Source of the DNA: Bacillus sp. FJAT-52991
Lineage (GTDB): Bacteria > Bacillota > Bacilli > Bacillales > Domibacillaceae
Length of the DNA: 64,000 nt
Assembly (NCBI RefSeq): GCF_037201805.1
Contig: NZ_CP147404.1
Span: 720,501-784,500, forward strand
Reading direction: 5' to 3'
Every line of letters begins with the position of its first letter. The first letter of the stretch is position 1. A model generated the notes under the pieces. The model ran no database searches. It had not been told where the DNA came from and saw nothing but the letters and a program-made list of their open reading frames with translations. A program made the position numbers and the translations under genes. Positions 34,141 to 43,107 of the stretch are shown piece after piece.

Positions 34141-34797
34141 ATGACTAATCTATTTAAAATCCAACAACCGAAGATTCCACAAAATTTAATTTCAGCTAGT
34201 TTTGAAGAGTGGAAAGAGGATCGTTATTTTAATAAATGTATCATTAAAGATTGTGCCATTAAAGATTGTGCCATTATAGGGGAAGAGATTGAGCGGCTGA
34301 AGTTTGATCAAGTCGTTTTTGAGAATGTTTCTTTTGTTGATGTGAATTTTCGATTTGTTGAATTGGTCGATGTTGTTTTTAATAAATGTGATTTGTCCAA
34401 TACTGAATTTTGTAACGGGAGTGTTCATCGAGTAGAGTTTAAACACTCTAAAATGTTAGGTTTGAATTTGGCTGATGCGACGTTGCGTAATGTGGTGTTA
34501 GAAGAGTGTCAAGCGAACTTTGCTTCGTTTAGCTATGCTGAATTGAAGCAGGTGAAGTTTCTGCAATGTGCCATTCAAAGCGGAGATTTTTATGAATGTC
34601 AGTTGGATAAAGTGCAATTTAATCAATGCAATTTAGATGAAGCCAACTTTGAAGGCACGTCACTTAATGGAATCGACCTTAGTAGCTGTGAATTTCACGA
34701 GCTTAAGGTTTCAGCAGAAAAATTAGCAGGATGCACCGTGTCTGAAGAACAGGCCATCGCTTTTTCTCGATTATTAGGCTTGAATATCAAAGAATAG
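34141..34797 (+). CDS. Pentapeptide-repeat protein, Qnr-like
   Basis: 218 residues folded as a right-handed quadrilateral beta helix: repeated A/C-x-x-x-F/L pentapeptides from about residue 30 to 190 (VVFENVSFVDVNF, CDLSNTEFCNGSVHRVEF, CNLDEANFEGTSLNGIDL). The C-terminal LAGCTVSEEQAIAFSRLLGLNI closely matches the dimer helix of Enterococcus faecalis Qnr in layout. Such proteins mimic DNA and can protect gyrase from quinolones; activity here is inferred. A perfect 15-bp tandem duplication lies in the first coil (near 34245-34274, giving IKDCAIKDCA). The stop codon runs straight into a 41-bp repeat array with no terminator. Confidence 0.78.
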   Translation: MTNLFKIQQPKIPQNLISASFEEWKEDRYFNKCIIKDCAIKDCAIIGEEIERLKFDQVVFENVSFVDVNFRFVELVDVVFNKCDLSNTEFCNGSVHRVEFKHSKMLGLNLADATLRNVVLEECQANFASFSYAELKQVKFLQCAIQSGDFYECQLDKVQFNQCNLDEANFEGTSLNGIDLSSCEFHELKVSAEKLAGCTVSEEQAIAFSRLLGLNIKE

Positions 34798-35040
34798 TCT
34801 GAAAGTGCTCGTAAGGTCAAAGAAACGAGTGTAAAGTCGAAGAAAGTGCTCGTAAGGTCAAAGAAACGAGCAGAAAGTCGAAGAAAGTGCTCGTAAGGTC
34901 AAAGAAACGAGTGTAAAGTCGAAGAAAGTGCTGGTAAGGTCAAAGAAACGAGCAGAAAGTCGAAGAAAGTGCTCGCAAGGTCAAAGAAACGAGTAGAAAG
35001 CCAAAGAAAGTGCTCATAAGGTCAAAGAACGCCAAGCTAC
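34798..35040. repeat. 41-bp tandem array after the Qnr-like gene
   Basis: Units begin at 34801, 34842, 34883, 34924, 34965 and 35006, exactly 41 bp apart. Each holds two half units around GTAAGGTCAAAGAAACGAG and GTAAAGTCGAAGAAAGTGC. The array starts 3 bases after the stop codon. Same period and related sequence as the array at 1453-1760, but different unit sequence (about 75 percent alike by eye). Confidence 0.95.
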
Positions 35041-35064
35041 CCCTAAAAAAGCTACTTCACTGTT

Positions 35065-35235
35065 TTATAAATTTTCATTTTGTTGACCGATCTCTTTACT
35101 GGCGATGATTTCATTGGCATCCTTTAAGTTTTCATATTTATCTACAGAGTTGCCGCGAGCTTGTTTGACGTCAGAATGAATCGTGATTTGTGGATCATGT
35201 GAAATTGGTTCAGTTAGTTTCATTTTTTTCTTCAT
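35065..35235 (-). CDS. Small hydrophilic protein of 56 residues
   Basis: Starts at the ATG at 35235, 8 bases after AAGGAG, and ends at 35065. The 56 residues are charged and polar with no hydrophobic segment (MKKKMKLTEPISHDPQITIH at the N-terminus, EIIASKEIGQQNENL at the C-terminus). The good ribosome site and a terminator upstream at 35284-35318 for insulation support it. I do not recognise the family and propose no function. Confidence 0.6.
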   Translation of the reverse strand: MKKKMKLTEPISHDPQITIHSDVKQARGNSVDKYENLKDANEIIASKEIGQQNENL

Positions 35236-35283
35236 CTCATCATCTCCTTAATGGTAGTGTGAGCTGAAGCGTTGTAATTATGC

Positions 35284-35318
35284 AAAAAAAAAAGCAGACG
35301 CTTGTTGTCTGCTTTTTT
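35284..35318. terminator. Bidirectional intrinsic terminator
   Basis: AAAAAGCAGAC / GTCTGCTTTTT stem with A-run on the left and T-run on the right, between the small gene's promoter region and the repeat tract. Confidence 0.75.
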
Positions 35319-35324
35319 GATGCC

Positions 35325-35498
35325 TTCCGCTTTTCTTGTCCAGCTTCAGGTGCTATCGGCCCGAGGTCAAAAGCCAATCCGACCAAAAGGTTAAAGAGCA
35401 ACCTTTCAGCCAGCTCGTCTTTTGCTTGTCGCCGATGAACGAGCGCCTTTCGCTTTTTTCTTTGTCGCTCCAAAACAGTCGGCTCCGCTTTTCTTTAT
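35325..35498. repeat. Diverged REP-like sequence
   Basis: Contains CCTTCCGCTTTTCTTGTCCAG and a second CTCCGCTTTTCTTTATTG edge, the same borders as the 147-bp repeat, around unrelated internal sequence. Nothing coding is supported here. Confidence 0.5.
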
Positions 35499-35499
35499 T

Positions 35500-35646
35500 G
35501 TCTAGCTCCAGGTGCCAGCGACTAGTGAACTTCCTCGCTCCTCCTTGCGATAAGTCAACATCGATTCACTAGCGTTCATCGTGTTTCCTTTATCTTGTGC
35601 GGAGCGTTCCAGTTCATACATCGCTAAACGGCACCTTTCGCTTTTC
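35500..35646. repeat. REP-like dispersed repeat, copy 1
   Basis: About 147 bp from GTCTAGCTCCAGGTGCCAGC to CGGCACCTTTCGCTTTTC, near-identical to 56174-56320. It abuts the metH stop codon, so it would be the 3' end of the metH transcript. Comparable GTCTAGCTCCAGCGCC...GCGCTTCCGC repeats are scattered through many Bacillaceae genomes. Confidence 0.85.
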
Positions 35647-35647
35647 G

Positions 35648-38600
35648 TTATTCCACATTAAAGTACCTTGCATCTGGATGTGCGAAGACAATTGCTGATA
35701 CTGAGGCTTCGGGTTCCATCATGTAGCCTTCGGTGAGGTGGACGCCGATGTCTTCTGGCTGCAATAATTTAAATAGTTTTTCTTGGTCTTCTAGATTCGG
35801 ACAAGCCGGGTAGCCGAAGGAGAAGCGCTGGCCTTGGTATTTGGCGGCGAAGCGTTCTCTCATGGTGAAGTCGACAGGGTCCGGGAAGCCCCATTGGTCA
35901 CGTATTTCTTGGTGAATGCGTTCAGCAAAGCCTTCCGCAAGTTCTAACGCAGTGGATTGGATGGCATGGCTTTGCAAGAATTCACCTTTTTCTTTGAATT
36001 TGGCGGCTTGGTCACGAACACCGAAGCCAGCGGTGACGACAAACAGACCAACATAATCCATTTCACCGCTGTCGACCGATTTTAAATAATCGGCTAAGCA
36101 AAGGAAGGGCTCTTTTTGCTGACGCGGGAAGGTGAAGCGTTCGATTTCGGTTTTAGCATCCGCTGGGTCGTAAATGATCACATCATCCCCATTGGATTGA
36201 GCCGGAAAAAATTGATACACGCTTGCTGTTTTTAACAGACCTTCTTGTAAAAATCCATCGACTGTTTCTTTTAACAGGATGGCACGTTCATCTTTTTCCG
36301 CCAGTAATTTTTCCACTTTGCCTTTTAAACCGAGGTGGTGACCGATCAATGTTTGCATATTGATATATGGTTTTAAATGAGCAACAGGATAGTCTCGCTG
36401 AATATGCTTCCGCAAGTCACGCGGCTCAAACACAGGGACATCTTGTCGCACTGTTTTTATCGGTTTTTCTAAAACAGCAACAGCTGGTTTCGACGTTTCA
36501 CGATAGGCTTCAATTTCTTTGCGTTTTTCCTGCTTTTCTGCCAGTTCATTCAATAGCTGTGATTTTTCCGTTTCATTTTGCAGGCGACTTGCAATCGATA
36601 ATCCATCCATCGCATCTTTGGCGTATAAAACCGGACCTGTGTACTCAGGCGAAATTTTTGTTTCAGTGAAGCGGCGAGATAAGGCGGCCCCACCGACTAA
36701 AATTGGCACATCAATGCTGGCTGCTTTCATATCCTGAGCGGTAAGCACCATTTGTTGAGCGGATTTGACAAGCAATCCAGACAGGCCGACCATATCAGGA
36801 TTTTCCTTTTTAATCGCTTCAATTAATTCGGATGGTGTCACTTTAATCCCAAGGTCAACGACTTTAAAGCCGTTATTGCTTAAAATAATATCGACAAGGT
36901 TTTTTCCGATGTCATGCACATCGCCTTTAACAGTAGCGAGGACGACTTTTCCTTTGCCGTTGTCATTTTCTTTTTTCTCCATATATGGCTCTAAAAAGGC
37001 GACAGCCGCTTTCATTACTTCGGCACTTTGCAATACTTCGGCCACGATTAGTTGGTTGTCGTTAAATAGCCGTCCAACCTCGGCCATTCCTTTCATCAGT
37101 GGGCCGTTAATAATATCAAGCGGTGTGTCATACATTGTAAGTGCCGCTTCTAAGTCAGGAAGTAACCCTTCTTTCGTTCCTTCAACAACGTAATAGGCGA
37201 GGCGTTCCGGTACCGTTTTCGGAATGTCTTCTTCTTTTTTTTCCTTCTTTTTATCTCGGTAAAAGTCGGTAAAAGCTGCTAAAGTGTCATCATTCGTATC
37301 GAATAACAGCTTTTCTGCCAGTTCAATCTCTTCTTTTGGGATCGAGGCGAAACGCTCCAGTTTTTCAGTGTTAACGATCGCGTAATCGAGACCGGCCTGC
37401 GTACAGTGATATAAATAGACGGCATTTAACACTTCACGGCCGACAGGAGGGAGGCCGAATGATACATTGCTGACACCGAGTACAGTTAATGCTTTGGGTA
37501 ACTTTTCTTTAATGAGGCGAATGCCTTCAATCGTTTCTTCGGCGGAACCGATATATTGCTCATCACCTGTGCCGACAGGGAAGACGAGCGGGTCAAAAAT
37601 AATATCCTCTGGAGCGACTCCCCATTTATTCACAAGCAGATCATAAGAGCGGATCGCCACTTCCAGTTTGCGCTCGCGAGATACGGCCATGCCAGTTTCG
37701 TCAATTGTACCAACAACAATGGCTGCTCCGTATTTTTTAACGAGTGGAAGAACAGCTTCAAATCGTTCTTCACCGTCTTCTAAGTTAATCGAGTTAATGA
37801 TGGCCTTCCCTTGTGAATATTTCAGCGCTTTTTCAATGACGGTTTCATCTGTTGAATCGATGACGAGTGGTACTTTTACTTTTTTCACCACTTCTTGCAT
37901 GAAGTTTTCCATGTCTTCCAGTTCATCTCGATCCGGATTGGCGAGACAGATGTCAATAACATGAGCGCCCCCCTTAACTTGGGCGCGAGCGATTTCTGCC
38001 GCTTCTTCAAATTTCCCTTCGATGATCAGCCGCTTAAATTTTCGTGAGCCGATGACATTCGTTCGTTCTCCGATAAATAAAGGTCTCATCGTGTCGTCGT
38101 ATAAAAGGGGTTCAATCCCGGATACGGCATGGTCATGCGGATGCTTTGGCCGCGGACGAGGAGGGAGGTCCTTCACCGCTTCTTTCATTGCCCGAATATG
38201 CTCGGGTGTCGTGCCGCAACAGCCGCCAACAATATTGATCCAGCCTTTTTCTGCAAAGCCTTTTAGTTTTTGAGCTAAAGAGTCGGGTGATTCATGATAG
38301 CAGCCGTCTTCATCGGGAAGGCCGGCATTTGGATAACAGCTAACAAAGCTGTTGGACAAAGCGGAAAGGGAGCGGATATGATCAGTCATAAATTCCGGTC
38401 CTGTCGCACAGTTTAAGCCGACAGAGAGCGGTTGGATATGCTCAATCGAAATATAGAAGGCTTCAATATTTTGCCCCGCAAGCGTTGTCCCCATCGGTTC
38501 AATCGTGCCGGAAATCATCACAGGGAGTGTTTTTCCAGTTTGTTCAAATGCCCGTTGAATGCCAAGGGTGCCAGCTTTGACATTGAGCATATCTTGACTC

Positions 38601-39091
38601 GTTTCCATTAATAGTAAGTCAGCGCCGCCATCAATTAACGCAACGGCTTGCAGTTCAAAGTCTTTGCTAAGTGTTTCAAAGTCGATGCCGCCTGTGACAG
38701 ATAATGTTTTTGTCGTTGGACCTATTGCCCCAGCTACATAGCGTGGGTGCTCTGGTGTGGAAAAATCATCCACGCATTGGCGAGCAATTTCAGCGGCGCG
38801 TCGATTAATTTCATAGGTATGCTTTCCAAGGCCGTATTCATTTAAAACAAGCTCGGTACCACCAAATGAGTTTGTTTCGATAATATCGGTGCCGGCTTCA
38901 AGGTAGGCCCGGTGAATGCGATCAATCACATCGGGGGCGGTGATATTTAAGTATTCATTGCAGCCTTCATATTCTTCGCCACCGAAGTCATCAGCCGTTA
39001 AATTGGCTTGCTGAAGCATCGTTCCCATCGCCCCGTCAATGATGAGTATGCGTTTTTCTAGTTCTTTTTCAATTGGATGTGGATTGGACAT
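35648..39091 (-). CDS. metH: Cobalamin-dependent methionine synthase
   Basis: Methylates homocysteine from methyltetrahydrofolate through methylcobalamin. 1147 residues, full length. In order: homocysteine-binding barrel (about 1-310, [13 protein letters not shown], zinc site NCATG...[10 protein letters not shown]), pterin barrel (about 330-610, [16 protein letters not shown]), cap helices, cobalamin domain with [10 protein letters not shown] near 723-732 and the base-off histidine, and the SAM activation domain (about 890-1147, [19 protein letters not shown]). Its start overlaps yitJ by 23 bases and both sit behind a SAM riboswitch. It depends on the cobalamin salvage operon 9 kb away. Confidence 0.93.
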   Translation of the reverse strand: MSNPHPIEKELEKRILIIDGAMGTMLQQANLTADDFGGEEYEGCNEYLNITAPDVIDRIHRAYLEAGTDIIETNSFGGTELVLNEYGLGKHTYEINRRAAEIARQCVDDFSTPEHPRYVAGAIGPTTKTLSVTGGIDFETLSKDFELQAVALIDGGADLLLMETSQDMLNVKAGTLGIQRAFEQTGKTLPVMISGTIEPMGTTLAGQNIEAFYISIEHIQPLSVGLNCATGPEFMTDHIRSLSALSNSFVSCYPNAGLPDEDGCYHESPDSLAQKLKGFAEKGWINIVGGCCGTTPEHIRAMKEAVKDLPPRPRPKHPHDHAVSGIEPLLYDDTMRPLFIGERTNVIGSRKFKRLIIEGKFEEAAEIARAQVKGGAHVIDICLANPDRDELEDMENFMQEVVKKVKVPLVIDSTDETVIEKALKYSQGKAIINSINLEDGEERFEAVLPLVKKYGAAIVVGTIDETGMAVSRERKLEVAIRSYDLLVNKWGVAPEDIIFDPLVFPVGTGDEQYIGSAEETIEGIRLIKEKLPKALTVLGVSNVSFGLPPVGREVLNAVYLYHCTQAGLDYAIVNTEKLERFASIPKEEIELAEKLLFDTNDDTLAAFTDFYRDKKKEKKEEDIPKTVPERLAYYVVEGTKEGLLPDLEAALTMYDTPLDIINGPLMKGMAEVGRLFNDNQLIVAEVLQSAEVMKAAVAFLEPYMEKKENDNGKGKVVLATVKGDVHDIGKNLVDIILSNNGFKVVDLGIKVTPSELIEAIKKENPDMVGLSGLLVKSAQQMVLTAQDMKAASIDVPILVGGAALSRRFTETKISPEYTGPVLYAKDAMDGLSIASRLQNETEKSQLLNELAEKQEKRKEIEAYRETSKPAVAVLEKPIKTVRQDVPVFEPRDLRKHIQRDYPVAHLKPYINMQTLIGHHLGLKGKVEKLLAEKDERAILLKETVDGFLQEGLLKTASVYQFFPAQSNGDDVIIYDPADAKTEIERFTFPRQQKEPFLCLADYLKSVDSGEMDYVGLFVVTAGFGVRDQAAKFKEKGEFLQSHAIQSTALELAEGFAERIHQEIRDQWGFPDPVDFTMRERFAAKYQGQRFSFGYPACPNLEDQEKLFKLLQPEDIGVHLTEGYMMEPEASVSAIVFAHPDARYFNVE

Positions 39092-40943
39092 GAGCGATCC
39101 CTCTTTCCTTTATTTTTCCATCAAGTTGTTCAATGTAGTTGATTAATTGAATAGACATTTCATAGCGTAAAAAAGGTGTGATCAAATAAATGCCGTTAAA
39201 CAGCTTAGCGGCTGTGTCGATGAGTTCTTTAGCAATGTTGACTCCTTCACGAGCGGAAGCTTCTCGATCTCCTTCGCATGCCTTCATTCGTTGGAGTGTT
39301 TCATCCGCCAGTTTAATGCCAGGCACTTCATGATGAAGGAACTCGGCATTTCTTGAGTTTGTTAAAGGCATGATGCCGATAAAAATAGGTGTCGGCAAAT
39401 GCTTCGTTGCTTCGTACACTTCGATGATTTTTTCCTTTGTAAATACAGGTTGGGTAATAAAATAATCGGCCCCGCATTCGATTTTTTTCTCCAGTCGCTT
39501 CACCGCTCGGTCGAGCACACGCACATTTGGATTGAAGGCAGCGGCGACGGAAAAATTTGCTTTTTGTTTAAATGGTTTTCCGGAAAAAGATATGCCTTCA
39601 TTCATTTGTTTAATCAATTGAATGAGTTCTAAGCTTGATACGTCATAAACAGAAGTCGCCCCTGGGAAGTCGCCAATTTTTGTCGGGTCGCCAGTGATTG
39701 CTAGCACATCATGCAAGCCTAGTGCATGCAATCCCATTAAATGAGATTGCAGTCCGATCAAATTGCGATCGCGGCATGTTATGTGGACAAGCGGGCGAAT
39801 ATGATGGTTCATTTTCAATAGGGACGCGATGGCGAGGTTGCTTACTCGCGGGGAAGCCAGTGAATTATCTGCCATCGTCACAGCTGCGATGCCTGTTTCG
39901 TGAAGAGCTTTAGCCCCTTCAATATATGCATTTGTATCCAATTGTTTTGGTGTGTCTAGTTCAACAATAATCGTTCGTTCCGTTTTCACTTTTTCATGTA
40001 GGCGTGGAAGTGACGGAGCGGCTGTTTCTTTAATGATAATTGGTTGTTCCGCTTTCACTTTTTTTTCGGTGATGGGAGGGAGACCAGCGAGCGCCTTTTT
40101 CGTCGCTTCGATATGTTTTGGCGTCGTCCCGCAACACCCGCCGATTAACCGAACTCCTTCATTGCGAAGTTTTACCGCCGCTTGCCCGAAGTAGTCTGCT
40201 TCTGATTCATAAACAATTCGCCCGTCCTCTACATCTAGTAGACTGGCATTTGGATAAGCAGATAGAAAGGCTTTCTCTGGCAGTGCCACTTCTTCTAACG
40301 CTTGAATCGTATGATGAGGACCGAGCCGGCAGTTTACTCCAACGATATCCGCTCCTAATCCTTCGAGATGATGAAGCGCCTTATTTAGTGCCATACCGTT
40401 TTGAAGTACACCCGGCTCATGCATCGATACTTGGGCAATGAGCGGAAGATCGGTAAGGGGGCGAATCATTTTCAACACGGTCGTTAACTCATCAAAGTCA
40501 TAATACGTTTCAAAGAGGAGGCCGTCCGGTTGTTCTGATAAAAGACTGTCCGCTTGTTCACGAATCGCTGCTTCAATTTCTGTTAACGTCACGCTGCTTT
40601 TACGCATGCCACGTATGCCGCCAATTGTTCCTAGCACAAAGCGACCATTTGGGGCTACCGCTTTTTTGGCAATTTGCATGGAAGCTTTATTCAATTCTCG
40701 CACGCGATGCTCTAAGCCATAACGAGCTAGTTTATAGGCATTGGCCCCATAGGAATTCGTTTGAATGACATCGGCCCCTGCTTTTATATAATCAAGGTGA
40801 ATTTGTTCAATCACTTCTCGTTTTTCCACATTTAATTCTTCATAGCAAAAATCAATTCCATATGAATAAAGCAGCGTTCCCATCGCTCCGTCTGCGGTTA
40901 ATACTTCATGTTTCAACCGATCTAAAATGCTCATTTCATTCAC
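39069..40943 (-). CDS. yitJ: Homocysteine S-methyltransferase / methylenetetrahydrofolate reductase fusion
   Basis: 624 residues in two parts. The N-terminal homocysteine methyltransferase-type barrel (about 1-300) has LTADGAMGTLLYS, NCRLG and the zinc pair [13 protein letters not shown]. The C-terminal MetF-type reductase (about 325-615) has TVEL-like IIVELDTPK, HITCRDRN, VLAITGDPTKIGDFPGATSVYD with FAD contacts, and DYFITQPVF. It supplies methyltetrahydrofolate to the MetH encoded just downstream; the same fusion is B. subtilis YitJ. What the N-terminal domain methylates with is unclear because MetH has its own such domain. Translated first in the SAM-riboswitch transcript. Confidence 0.9.
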   Translation of the reverse strand: MNEMSILDRLKHEVLTADGAMGTLLYSYGIDFCYEELNVEKREVIEQIHLDYIKAGADVIQTNSYGANAYKLARYGLEHRVRELNKASMQIAKKAVAPNGRFVLGTIGGIRGMRKSSVTLTEIEAAIREQADSLLSEQPDGLLFETYYDFDELTTVLKMIRPLTDLPLIAQVSMHEPGVLQNGMALNKALHHLEGLGADIVGVNCRLGPHHTIQALEEVALPEKAFLSAYPNASLLDVEDGRIVYESEADYFGQAAVKLRNEGVRLIGGCCGTTPKHIEATKKALAGLPPITEKKVKAEQPIIIKETAAPSLPRLHEKVKTERTIIVELDTPKQLDTNAYIEGAKALHETGIAAVTMADNSLASPRVSNLAIASLLKMNHHIRPLVHITCRDRNLIGLQSHLMGLHALGLHDVLAITGDPTKIGDFPGATSVYDVSSLELIQLIKQMNEGISFSGKPFKQKANFSVAAAFNPNVRVLDRAVKRLEKKIECGADYFITQPVFTKEKIIEVYEATKHLPTPIFIGIMPLTNSRNAEFLHHEVPGIKLADETLQRMKACEGDREASAREGVNIAKELIDTAAKLFNGIYLITPFLRYEMSIQLINYIEQLDGKIKERGIAHVQSTSN

Positions 40944-40954
40944 CCTCCCTAAAA

Positions 40955-40990
40955 AATAAAAAAGCCTTCTTAAAAAATAAGAAGGCTTTA
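40955..40990 (-). terminator. SAM-riboswitch terminator
   Basis: On the minus strand AAAGCCTTCTTA / TAAGAAGGCTTT followed by a T tract, placed between the aptamer and yitJ. Its CCTTCTTAT arm can instead pair with GATAAGAAGG, the 3' strand of aptamer helix P1, giving the antiterminator. Confidence 0.85.
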
Positions 40991-41010
40991 TAGTCGTCGA
41001 TAGCTATTCC

Positions 41011-41122
41011 TTCTTATCTTTCAAACGAACAAAGTCGTTTGCTGGAGTTAGCACCGGGCCGGCAGTCGGCTGGTTGCTGAAGCGTCCTAGGGCCAGTACC
41101 CTCAGCTTCTCTTGATAAGAAA
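41011..41122 (-). promoter_or_regulatory. SAM-I (S-box) riboswitch aptamer
   Basis: Read on the minus strand: CTTATCAAGAG, GCTGAGGG, CTGGCCC, TCAGCAACC, GGTGCTAACTCCAGCAA and a closing GAAAGATAAG, the full S-box order. High SAM should favour P1, release the terminator and switch off yitJ-metH. Confidence 0.95.
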
Positions 41123-41145
41123 TACGTTATTTAATTGATAAAGAC

Positions 41146-41174
41146 ATCATAGCTGTTGCACAAAGAAGAGTCAA
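41146..41174 (-). promoter_or_regulatory. SigA promoter of yitJ-metH
   Basis: On the minus strand TTGACT, 17-bp spacer, TATGAT, 24 bases before the S-box. Confidence 0.75.
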
Positions 41175-41339
41175 GAGAATATTTAGAATTTTGATTTATT
41201 TTCTATTGTAAAAATAGCGTGTGAAATGGGAAGTTTCTGAGTTTTGGAACTTTCAGAAATGCCATTGCTGAACATGATTTAGAGGACTATACTTGCATTA
41301 ATTTAGCATCTTGATAAATCAAAAATTACGTAATGATCA

Positions 41340-41404
41340 AGCTCCAAACTTCAAACGTTCGGAGCCATTATTATGCCTGAAAGCATAATGAATGGTGCGG
41401 AGCT
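41340..41404 (+). other. Structured leader of the EamA gene (candidate RNA element)
   Basis: AGCTCC at 41340-41345 can pair with GGAGC at 41361-41365 or with GGAGCT at 41399-41404. Between the latter lies CATTATTATGC-CTGAAA-GCATAATGAATG, an 11-bp hairpin with one bulge. No T tract follows and the ribosome site (AAGGAGG) is downstream. I do not recognise a known riboswitch class. Confidence 0.45.
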
Positions 41405-41431
41405 AGTGATAGATTTAAGGAGGAAACTAAG

Positions 41432-42334
41432 TTGAATCAGCTTCGTTATTCTTTATTCGTCTTATTAGGAGCTTGTAGCTATGGCTTGCATTCATCGTTA
41501 GTTAAACTGACGACAAATGCAGGCTATCAGGCGGAACAGGCGACTGGTGCTCAATATTTTTTTGGATTGCTTTTATTATTAGTGGTTGTGTTGTTTACGA
41601 AACGAGTGAAATTAAATATGAAACAGATTGGCTCATTGTTGGGTCTTGGGATTTTACTAAGCTTAACAGGTGTGTTTTATGCGACTAGTATCGAACAATT
41701 ATCAGCTTCTATGGCAATTGTTTTACTCTTTCAATTTACTTGGATCGGTATTGTCATTGAGTCTATTTATTTAAGAACATTCCCATCGAATTTAAAGTTA
41801 ATTTCGATTGTTTTTCTATGGGGAGGCACATTGTTAGCTGGAGGCCTTGTATCCGGTCATATGGATTGGATGAGCGAGACAAAAGGACTCGTGTTTGGCT
41901 TTTTAGCGGCTGTTACGTTTGCTTTATTTATTTTCTTTAGTGGAAAAGCAGGGAAAGGGGTACCGACGATTCAAAGAAGTTTAATCATTACGGCCGGCGG
42001 ATTTTTGACCGTATTATTATTTGTACCGCCTACATTTATTGTGGATGGAACGCTTACTGGTGGTCTATGGAAATATGGCTTGCTCGTTGGGCTGTTCGGT
42101 GTAGTCTTACCAGTGATTTTGTTTGCGATTGGGACACCGCATATTGATTCTGGAACGGCAACGATTGTTGGAGCAGCAGAATTACCAGCTGCCATTTTAT
42201 CAGCTATGCTTATTCTTGGTGAACAGATTACTCCGGAGCAGGCAACTGGTGTGTTATTGATTTTAATTGGAATTGTCGTTCCACAGTGGCGTTCAAAAAA
42301 AGCAACGCATCCGAAGAAAGTGTATATGAATTGA
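41432..42334 (+). CDS. DMT-superfamily (EamA) transporter
   Basis: 300 residues with ten hydrophobic segments in two EamA halves (about 5-135 and 150-290), the topology of RhaT/YdcZ-type drug/metabolite transporters. The start is TTG, 8 bases after AAGGAGG. First half: GACSYGLHSSLVKL and YATSIEQLSASMAIVLLFQFTWIGIV; second half: AIGTPHIDSGTATIVGAAELPAAIL. The substrate cannot be predicted. It has a structured leader and its own terminator. Confidence 0.85.
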   Translation: MNQLRYSLFVLLGACSYGLHSSLVKLTTNAGYQAEQATGAQYFFGLLLLLVVVLFTKRVKLNMKQIGSLLGLGILLSLTGVFYATSIEQLSASMAIVLLFQFTWIGIVIESIYLRTFPSNLKLISIVFLWGGTLLAGGLVSGHMDWMSETKGLVFGFLAAVTFALFIFFSGKAGKGVPTIQRSLIITAGGFLTVLLFVPPTFIVDGTLTGGLWKYGLLVGLFGVVLPVILFAIGTPHIDSGTATIVGAAELPAAILSAMLILGEQITPEQATGVLLILIGIVVPQWRSKKATHPKKVYMN

Positions 42335-42335
42335 G

Positions 42336-42367
42336 GAGGCTGTCTTATAAGACAGCCTCGTTTTTTT
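42336..42367 (+). terminator. Intrinsic terminator after the EamA gene
   Basis: Perfect GAGGCTGTCTTATAAGACAGCCTC palindrome (42336-42359) then G and seven T. Confidence 0.9.
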
Positions 42368-42380
42368 ATTGGATGGGGGG

Positions 42381-42506
42381 GATTAGTCGGTAAAGCGTCT
42401 TTATTGGTCGGAATTGTGAGACAATCAGTCGCAAATCACTCCGAATTGGGCGGAGATCTTGAAAAATCAGTCGCGAATCGCCTCCAATCAGTCGCCCGCT
42501 GATTGA
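42381..42506. repeat. 21-bp phased array
   Basis: Six units of exactly 21 bp starting at 42381, 42402, 42423, 42444, 42465 and 42486. Three begin AATCAGTCGC; the others are TATTGGTCGG, GATTAGTCGG and AATTGGGCGG. It starts just after the EamA terminator and runs toward the thioesterase gene. Confidence 0.85.
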
Positions 42507-42616
42507 GGCCACGCTCAACCTCTTTTTTTAGCGATCGTAAATGCCCTTATTTTTGCAGGGTTTTTAGTGCGATTAAAGAATTAAAAAGGTAGGAACAATG
42601 AAAGGATGATCGAGCA

Positions 42617-43021
42617 GTGGCTACAACATTAGAATTGATAAAAGAGGATTTTAAAAATAACTCATTTTTTCAGTATATTGGATTTGAAATTGTCGAGTTT
42701 GAGGAGGATCGGGTGAAGATCAAGCTAGATATTAAAGAAGTGTTATTGAATACGAATGGTACTCTACATGGAGGCGTTTATGCGACGATGCTTGATTTTA
42801 TTCAAGGAATGCTGCTTCGGGCGGTAACAAAGGAAAGATGCGTGACGACTAATTTAACGACTCATTTTCTTGGTAGTGTATCCTCGGGCGAAATATTTGC
42901 TGAAGCAATGATTCTTCAGCTAGGATACAAACTTGCTTTTCTTGAAGGGGAAATAACAGATACGGACGGACGGCTACTTGGGAAAGCAACAGGGACATTT
43001 AAGATCATTCGAGAAAAGTAA
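42617..43021 (+). CDS. PaaI-family hotdog thioesterase
   Basis: 134 residues with the hotdog fold. The active loop NTNGTLHGGVYATMLDFIQG matches the PaaI pattern, with HGG and the Asp on the following helix. The C-terminal GKATGTFKI strand is typical. Probably hydrolyses an acyl- or aryl-CoA; substrate unknown. The start is GTG at 42617 after AAAGGATGATC. It is 86 bases before the NO synthase gene and could be co-transcribed with it. Confidence 0.8.
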   Translation: MATTLELIKEDFKNNSFFQYIGFEIVEFEEDRVKIKLDIKEVLLNTNGTLHGGVYATMLDFIQGMLLRAVTKERCVTTNLTTHFLGSVSSGEIFAEAMILQLGYKLAFLEGEITDTDGRLLGKATGTFKIIREK

Positions 43022-43107
43022 CATTTTTTCAACAAATTGTCGAAGGATAGATGCGGGAAAAAATGATATACTTTCAGTAAAAGCAATCTATTTAAGGTGG
43101 ACCACGA

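Noticed and set aside
36367..40441. Many plus-strand open frames opposite metH and yitJ
   Set aside because: They are shadows of the two large minus-strand genes; none has a ribosome site and codon pattern of its own.
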